Below are positions 60,401 to 64,000 of a stretch of DNA of 64,000 bases, one piece after another. The stretch is from Symbiodinium natans (taxonomy: Eukaryota; Sar; Dinophyceae; Suessiales; Symbiodiniaceae). The notes beneath the pieces were generated by a model that searched no databases, had not been told where the DNA came from, and worked only from the letters and a program-made list of their open reading frames with translations. The stretch is from positions 1 to 64,000 of the forward strand of contig CAJNDS010002374.1 in the NCBI GenBank assembly GCA_905221605.1, in the 5' to 3' direction. The translations under genes were made by a program, and so were the position numbers. Every line of letters begins with the position of its first letter. Position 1 is the stretch's first letter.

Positions 60401-62591
60401 GTTTTTGTGCTTGTTGTGATCACCAGCATTTGCTGCTTCAGCACGCTCGGAAAATTCTTCAGAGATGCCTTCACTGCGGTGGTGACATTCGAGACCCATG
60501 GCTGGCTCCTGCTCATAATTGGATCCACAGCACCTAGTGCTGCTTTCGAAAGCGCCGTGAAACCCGATTTTCCTTCTCTCTTATTCCGGTCTTCGGCCTT
60601 GCTGAACTCCTCCTTGGCAATTCTCACGGTTTCTACGGATCCATCGTCGAAGCCCTTTTGAAGGACACCCATGGGCTCCCCAACCAGTTCATCTACAATG
60701 GTTTCCGTTTGGTCCTGCAGCTGCTTAGTGACAAAGCTCATGATGTCCAGAACCAAGGCTCGGCCGATGTTGTTGATTCGGCCCTTCACTTCCAAGAAGA
60801 AGGCCTCTGTCAAAGCCTCCGCTGCTTCATCGTCGAGCCCAAGCATCCTTGTGCCACCACCGACTAAGTTTTGCAAAGGGCCTTGAATGAAGCCAAAGGC
60901 CTGGACAGAACACAGAAGAGGACTGGATATGTGCTTGGGCAAGCATGGATAAGAGTGGATAAGAATGGATAAAAGATGATAAGGAGACGCCCAGAGCAAG
61001 TCAGGATTCCGGATCCCTTCCAGCCTCGTCGATGAGCGTCTTGACGGCGCCGGTGCTGGATTTCGTGATTTCTTTCATCCAAGCTTCGGACACTCCTTTG
61101 CTAGTATATACGGCGGGGCGAGCAGGAGAATGTGACTCTATGCATCCTACCACCACAAACCTATGGTCGCGGGCAGGAAAACCTCGGGAAAAAGGTCTCA
61201 CGAAATAGCCTATTCCCCCCAAACAAAAATCTTCAAGAGAGAAACCGGTCCGGCCCAAACCACCCAATCTACCCTGCCTCACTTCCGGGCCCCTGTCGGC
61301 ACAAACCACCCCGACCACCCCAAGGATCAATCTCAAGCCCTGAGCCCAATCAATCCCTTGGACTAGGCAAGCTTGGCTGGGCAGCTTTGGCATGTCAAGA
61401 GTCCACGGATCAAGTCCTTCGCAATGGCCCCGGCATCAGCGAGCTTGTACGGCATCAAGGATGCCATGAGGCTCGCAAAGACGGGCTTTGCCATGTTCGT
61501 GCTGAGCTCCTGCATCAAGCTGCTTGTCTTCTCCAAAATCTCCGCCTTGTCCGTCGTGGAGACGCCGGCCTCCTGCAAGTAAAGCGACGTGCCTGAAACA
61601 TAACTTGAATATAAAGCAGTGCTCTTCGACTCTTCGACATGCGGCACCTCGAGCTGGTCATCAAGATCCTCCTTGACCTGCTTGGTGATTTCTGGCATCA
61701 GACTGCCGAAGTGTGCTGCAAGGTCCAGCTCCTGGCATGACCAGCAGAGGAAGGAAGTGTGGACTGGACCATGCTGGAAGTTTCTCAGCGCCTGGGCATT
61801 ACTCACACCTTGTTTCACTCCTACTCATTATGTATTGTACATACACATATAATATAGAAAATCATGTAATACAATAATTTTTACTATAACCTATCATTTG
61901 TATTGAAGAATATATATGGCATCTAATCCTCTCAAAAGTATATACTATATACTATATACCATGTAATATAGATTATGTTTCTTATGTAATAATATGAAAT
62001 AATTTTTATAGATTGTATACTATATACTATATACTATATATTATAGACTATATATATATATATTAAATACTAAATATTAATATTAAATAAATATTAAATA
62101 TTAAATATTAAATAGAATATATTTATATTTTATATATTATATATTGCATATTATATATTATATATTGTATATTGTATATTGTATATTGTCTACTGTATAT
62201 TGTATACTGTGTATGATATATGATATACTATATATCATATATCATATATCACATATCATATGTCATATTATATATCACATATGACATACTAGATATTGCA
62301 TATGGTATATGACATAGTACATGTATAGTTTTCGGTTAGATATCATCGGTTTTGGATTTTATTGCTACTATTGTTATTCTTATTGTTGTTATTACTTTGA
62401 TATGAGGATTATTATGAATATTCTTACTACCACTACTACTCTTTTTTGATATCATCATTGCATTTTTTTATGCATTATGCTTTCGATTGTTGATGATAGG
62501 TTAAAGAATATAAGATTGTGCTTGATTATACTTGAATAATTTCGATATTATCTACCAGGTAGACACGGAAAAAATACGACAAAAACACAAG

Positions 62592-62625
<34 letters not shown>

Positions 62626-64000
62626 CCCCCCCGCCCCCCCTTTTCCTTTGCTTGCATTTTTCTCGTATTGTTCTTGCATTTTTCTTGTATTTTGCTTGTA
62701 TTTTTTCTTGTGTTTTTCTTGCATTTTTTTTGCATTTGTCTTGCATTTTTTTTGTATTTCACCGTTGTTCCTGAATCGCTACTTGTATTTTCTCTTGAAT
62801 TCAGTCTTGTATTTTTCTTGTGTTTTTTTTCATTCTGCTGGGGGGTCAATACTTCCGAGACGCGCTCCTCACAAATCTACCTGCGGTGTCCTGCAGTTTG
62901 GTGTTGAGGTCGCCAATAGCCTTGCTCAGGACGGACTGCAGGGACTGGCTCATGTCCGCTTGCAAGGACATGCTGCCGACGGCTCCCCTCAGTTGTGAAA
63001 AGCAGCGCAACTGCAACAGCCTCTCACAGCCTCTCACTCTGGTGTAAAATGTCTCTAGTAAGATTCGACTTCTCAATTCCCGAAGCAGCTGCGCTATTCG
63101 ATGCCTAGCTGCTGGACCTGTGATGTGACGTGTGTACGGAGCTCGGTGCCCGTTGATACCCAGATCTTCTGGACTTCAATAGAAACAGCGGCTGTGATAG
63201 CACGCACCATCATGGTGCCACGAGACTTCACGGGAACTGGTAGCGAGCTTAACTTATCTTGCAAGAAAGCGCTGAATTGTGCCTCCGCGTCGGCAATGAA
63301 GTCACTTCCGTCACCTTCTGGAAGCAGTCGTGAAGACACTTCTTGCAACAAGGTGGCGACCAGTCCATCGGAAGGCGTCGACTGGGAGTCCTCAGCTGCA
63401 CGCTTTCGCGGCAGCTTTCGCGTGTGCATTCAAGCCTATGTGTGCCTCGGGTGGAGTTTTGTTTTGGGTCCTTGTGTTTTGGGGGGGCACCAGTCCCTCT
63501 ATATTTTCAAAGGACTTGACTTGGTCCATTTCTTGGGTTTCCGTATGAAAACCCCCAATGCGTATGAAGTGAAGCAAGCTTGCACGACTTAAAGAAGCGG
63601 GGGGGTTGCGGGGGGGGGCGCAGCCCCCCCCCCCATTTGCAAACACAGTGCTCACATCATGGTTTTCGAGACTATGCGTATGAACAACCTTGCACGACTT
63701 AAAAGGCGGGGGGGCTGGGAAGGGGGCAGCCCCCCCCCCCCCCCCATTTGCAAACACAGTGCTCGCATCATGGTTTTCAACATTACGCGTATGAATTGAA
63801 GCAAGTTTGCACGGCTTAAACAAGCGTGGGGGTTTGTGGGGGGGGGGGGGGGGCGCAGCCACCCCCCCCCCCATTTGCAAACACAGTGCTCGCATCATGG
63901 TTTTCAAAATTATGCGTATGAATTGAAGCAAGCTTGCACGACTCAAAAAGCGCCCGGGGGGGGGGGTTCGCAACCCCCCCCCCATTTGCAAGCACGGTGC
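41589..64000 (-). CDS. Giant secreted mosaic protein, copy B (5' end beyond the window)
   Basis: Enters from the right edge and reads left to a TGA at 41589-41591. Modules in order match copy A: helical modules (63.4-56.8 kb), Cys-rich exon (56.7-55.75 kb), coiled coil (55.37-54.79 kb), small helical exons, unknown domain (52.4-51.66 kb), DUF4215-like units (51.5-47.0 kb), F5/8C-like module (46.9-46.05 kb). It then continues with a tail, a beta-propeller (45.0-43.3 kb) and a C-terminal beta-rich region (42.4-41.59 kb) that copy A lacks. Signal peptide and TSP1 presumably lie to the right of the window. Donors are mostly GC or GT; acceptors AG-G. A probable one-base homopolymer frameshift lies at 44024-44028. 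Tandem head-to-tail duplication with copy A, strongly diverged at intron level. Confidence 0.7.
43330..44975 (-). CDS. Copy B beta-propeller (SBBP-like repeats)
   Basis: Repeated units of about 45-60 residues with the 'D.fv.kl...G...W..q.G......a..+D..G..yv.G' pattern: FSKSGVLVWSHYLSHSQRVE; IKVDPKGYVWIAGFRFFTYY; LDGNGDVVVAGAAFNG; YDAFASKISNSGERLWNIQW; MKLDESGNVLVSGFHNMEVG. SBBP/beta-propeller blades like these occur in secreted bacterial and eukaryotic proteins and mediate binding. The frame shifts between NCFVLK and VAGGNGRTLW at a run of five A (plus 44024-44028); six A would join them. It ends near 43335 (EPGTVERV). An upstream exon (45286-44990, SSSQPFCKADSSGIATH) may supply the first blade. 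Confidence 0.75.
45364..45715 (-). CDS. Copy B exon after the F5/8C-like module
   Basis: TATAFTGGVVTPATMPKTAQ, then EYQDLCHKGGF, and a helical stretch ending QCGADDAEIAHF. The first half is the last part shared with copy A; the second half has no counterpart in A. (AT)n near 45774 lies in the upstream intron. Confidence 0.7.
45993..46901 (-). CDS. Copy B F5/8-type-C-like module (two exons)
   Basis: 46901-46490: WYQLMKGKQESHAVYCNLWV, LPSGWYSLFTQTNASD, LNDGDTSTAWKPRLDPK, then a GT donor. About 46393-46045: GVDVVLAAGSLVHGVTL, VTLEFAHASATGSKMWTELA, FHEVQVWSKVSEPWNILSDG. The DGDTSTAW motif and C-terminal strand order fit F5/8 type C folds. Partner of 22916-21990. Confidence 0.7.
47005..51545 (-). 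CDS. Copy B DUF4215-like Cys-repeat region (about eight exons)
   Basis: 51545-51450: CGNGRLDMIEECDSPG. 49940-49850: CKDCTVIPGYDCPTPGLPC. 49612-49560: CGDHKPVKNEDCDENDLLE in one exon, where copy A needs two. 49345-49240: DNDGCSSSCLLEYCGRTRIS. 49170-48690: beta-rich domain (FAGFTKKGRWVRHDVRLESK; SPYKLWSDGQTLSLTCSGAD). 47620-47530: SGDEECDPPGPGCDANCK. 47410-47290: DGWMCEPKRCVEICGDG. 47130-47010: VCDDGNVLDDDWCAADC. The CGDG..E..CDD pattern is diagnostic of DUF4215-type repeats. Confidence 0.75.
47640..48685. other. Copy B intron; no gene seen
   Basis: Begins with a CATATG-palindrome cluster (47640-47690, 'gcatatgcgtaggcatatgc'); the rest is unique DNA without a supported frame. Confidence 0.5.
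50005..51245. mobile_element. 1.2-kb element with long terminal inverted repeats, in a copy B intron
   Basis: Left end 50010-50105 contains 'tgtgacatctcggcagttta', 'agttgtgac' and 'cttgtgacaactggaaactc'. The right end 51175-51240 is the reverse complement ('gtcacaacttaaactgccga', 'gatgtcacaagtgagag', 'tttccagttgtcacaagtga'). Inside are a 21-bp GACTTGTACACCTTAGGGTTT array (50236-50380) and a 118-bp palindromic tandem array (50530-50945). No transposase ORF. It looks like a non-autonomous TIR element. Confidence 0.8.
50530..50945. repeat. 118-bp tandem repeat of a palindromic unit
   Basis: Three and a half units at 118-bp spacing. Each contains 'ttttggggccgcccaaacaa' and the inverted 'ttgtttgggcggccccgaaa' around 'cccactgatgctcatgatgc', so each unit can fold on itself. 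Confidence 0.95.
51621..52436 (-). CDS. Copy B unknown domain
   Basis: KYLYTSEAASIFHKHLEDAL, MNYYSQLKMLLSKFASWDLV, LGPHFSPAPLQCQKPALLEL, LIMRRPSKLLHTHALAWSYS, SYPNIKDVMESSFICWTDNS. Partner of 26575-25738. No family recognised. The true exon probably ends near 51660 (DPDLF). Confidence 0.7.
   Translation of the reverse strand: MIMGKYLYTSEAASIFHKHLEDALDDVPLEYTISIMNYYSQLKMLLSKFASWDLVADEHLVQQMEEAFQKIAFDFESLRKHYAMKTTDQQIVLGGLELTTELLDLLGPHFSPAPLQCQKPALLELGQADLSRLVYWGPVKLKSPLTGAASLIMRRPSKLLHTHALAWSYSLHDTPCQSISYPNIKDVMESSFICWTDNSGAVKVRSLCDSDLAKVVDTSSLHWASANRIAAKDLNKLVTPIETKYARTTPLDPDLFRPSLQHLGNMMFTLF
52450..53125. other. Copy B intron; no gene seen
   Basis: GC-rich stretch (52540-52860) with C runs, then unique DNA. 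ORFs on both strands are Pro/Arg-rich and unsupported. Confidence 0.45.
53126..54541 (-). CDS. Copy B small helical exons after the coiled coil
   Basis: 54510-54290: KVVEMRFQDFIYEFETIILE, SFFEDFHAISQQRHRELAVV. About 54215-54165: MVKVENTSLAVTRQV. 53416-53150: LQHSFAGSVKKFSQIAALAV, EEIKGNATLMERLLLGTSLA. The last has an extra segment (EEIKGNATLMERLLLG) not seen in copy A at 27.0 kb. The intron between holds a 61-bp tandem repeat. Confidence 0.6.
53720..54030. repeat. 61-bp tandem repeat in a copy B intron
   Basis: About five units ('gtgagccggctggtttttca', 'ttgctctgtagtgcaagctt', 'agtattggaatcgatgtgtc') spaced exactly 61 bp at 53781, 53842, 53903 and 53964, with diverged outer units. Confidence 0.95.
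54787..55372 (-). CDS. Copy B coiled-coil exon
   Basis: VDKMLANQAENREQILQTQK through IDAAVDKLTDTMNANRYILE to LSRLDKTDQRIADLSAQSQ, one 586-bp exon, GC donor at the 3' end. Heptad-like, Gln/Glu-rich. Copy A carries a 111-bp intron inside the homologous sequence at VQD-LLDE. Confidence 0.8.
55751..56715 (-). CDS. Copy B Cys-rich exon
   Basis: KLETLSKHTQEEAGFCFAYG, CQEVCKACTGCWRYSFIAND, CQMACYADKECDVAQMASGT, SACAGDKDCESEVLQAAAER. Cys spacing is identical to copy A 29084-30054. GC donor at 55750-55749 where copy A has GT. Confidence 0.8.
56790..57883 (-). CDS. Copy B helical-module exons (57883-57839, 57750-57180, 57113-56790)
   Basis: VGALEQSALFQVFTQ; AAGMGCSLKEVGVVVSEALD, LPIIKQIAKLLEPVVKKVKK, YLDKAIHALRLVAFPPKGAV; VLKFNDMMTKKHKACIPIVG, ending in an acidic tail (DGSDPNSDVGTLLQNG). 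GC donors after FTQ (57838), FLGP and QNGLL, matching copy A. Confidence 0.75.
58031..58885 (-). CDS. Copy B helical-module exon (fusion of two copy A exons)
   Basis: VMSDLSDALLLELGQRSKDI at 58885 through HISTLCEEMIRRFLQDSVVE to MEADLNTIQTK with a GC donor at 58030-58029. It covers the 3' half of copy A exon 33015-32525 plus exon 32261-31595 without the 263-bp intron found in A. Confidence 0.8.
59054..59874 (-). CDS. Copy B helical-module exon (fusion across a copy A intron)
   Basis: MLDSAEADVGEIFEKLRPVK through LQEEVKAQDAEELTGTLLST to HGLFESVQP. It spans the position of the 596-bp copy A intron without a break. It ends at CAGCCT before a GC donor (59053-59052) of an intron that copy A lacks. 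Confidence 0.8.
59875..60221. other. Copy B intron; no gene seen
   Basis: 347 bp with a 13-base G run at 60112-60124 and an A-rich patch. The partner intron in copy A (34185-34091) is 95 bp. Confidence 0.6.
60222..60900 (-). CDS. Copy B helical-module exon
   Basis: AFGFIQGPLQNLVGGGTRML, VKGRINNIGRALVLDIMSFV, LVCDMQSFLLEKCAAWATSH. Acceptor 'ctgtccag' then G; GC donor at 60221-60220. Partner of copy A 34186-34873. Confidence 0.8.
61000..63429 (-). CDS. Copy B helical modules, first set in the window (five or so exons)
   Basis: 63429-63094: VSSRLLPEGDGSDFIADAEA, VKSRGTMMVRAITAAVSIEV. 62991-62880: AVGSMSLQADMSQSLQSVLS. 61735-61650: ELDLAAHFGSLMPEITKQVK. 61590-61370: AGVSTTDKAEILEKTSSLMQ, then SLMPYKLADAGAIAKDLIRG, in one exon where copy A appears to use two. 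61100-61010: GVSEAWMKEITKSSTGAVKT. Order matches copy A. Confidence 0.65.
61830..62340. repeat. AT-rich TATA-palindrome region in a copy B intron
   Basis: About 500 bp of 'tatactatatactatatacc', 'attaaatattaaatatt', 'tatattgtatattgtatatt' and 'catatatcatatatcaca' motifs, nearly free of G/C. Cruciform-prone. The partner intron in copy A does not contain it. Confidence 0.95.
62592..62830. repeat. C run of about 45 bases followed by TTTTTCTTGCATT repeats
   Basis: An almost unbroken C tract (62592-62639), then about twelve units of the 'tttttcttgcatttttcttg' type. Simple repeat in a copy B intron. Confidence 0.95.
63537..64000. repeat. About 120-bp tandem repeat with G-run/C-run hairpins
   Basis: Four units, each with 'gcgtatgaattgaagcaagc', 'ttgcacgacttaaa', a G run, 'gcagcc', a C run, 'catttgcaaacacagtgctc' and 'gcatcatggttttcaa'. 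G run and C run of each unit can pair. The array continues past the right edge. Confidence 0.95.

Overview
This is nuclear DNA from a eukaryote, most likely a dinoflagellate (a Symbiodiniaceae/Suessiales-like genome would fit). The reasons are: every convincing coding segment lies on the minus strand; introns end in AG followed by G; many 5' splice sites are GC, and some GA, instead of GT; Arabidopsis-type TTTAGGG (CCCTAAA) repeats are scattered through the left third; and the proteins are large multi-domain mosaics. No prokaryotic signals, rRNA, tRNA or CRISPR array were seen.

Layout, left to right. 1-6080 is gene-free repeat DNA: a CCAAAAA foldback, an ACATACGT microsatellite, a rearranged 1.2-1.6 kb duplication carrying AG microsatellites, and a GGGTTGGGC minisatellite. 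6.1-9.7 kb holds about eleven short minus-strand exon-like islands separated by TTTAGGG/CCCTAAA arrays. Two islands carry the cytochrome P450 I-helix and the K-helix ExxR motif, so this is a P450 gene or relic whose introns are largely telomere-like repeat. The haem-loop exon was not found. 10.66-18.03 kb is a minus-strand NRPS-like gene with the order adenylation domain, hydrophobic linker, carrier (T) domain and condensation domain. Its 3 kb intron contains a nested palindromic foldback element. 18.1-19.9 kb has further exon-like islands between TTTAGGG arrays (unidentified gene). 20.1-21.5 kb is a palindromic satellite.

From 21.6 kb to the right edge are two tandem copies, both minus strand, of a giant multi-exon gene for a secreted or cell-surface mosaic protein. 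Copy A (39171 down to 21636) begins with a signal peptide, followed by a thrombospondin type 1 repeat, Cys-rich units, a long series of all-helical modules of no family I recognise, a Cys-rich region, a coiled coil, an unknown domain, DUF4215-like Cys repeats and an F5/8-type-C-like module. Copy B (right edge down to 41589) lacks its 5' end here but continues past the point where copy A stops, into a beta-propeller and a C-terminal beta-sandwich-like region. Copy A stops inside a TTTAGGG repeat beside the satellite, so it looks 3'-truncated.

Aligning the copies by eye shows at least four introns present in one copy and absent from the other, several with direct repeats at the splice junctions, and a donor that is GT in A and GC in B. 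Together with the telomere-repeat introns, this makes the window most interesting as a record of recent intron gain or loss. Exon boundaries come from reading frames and splice motifs only; no transcript evidence was available.
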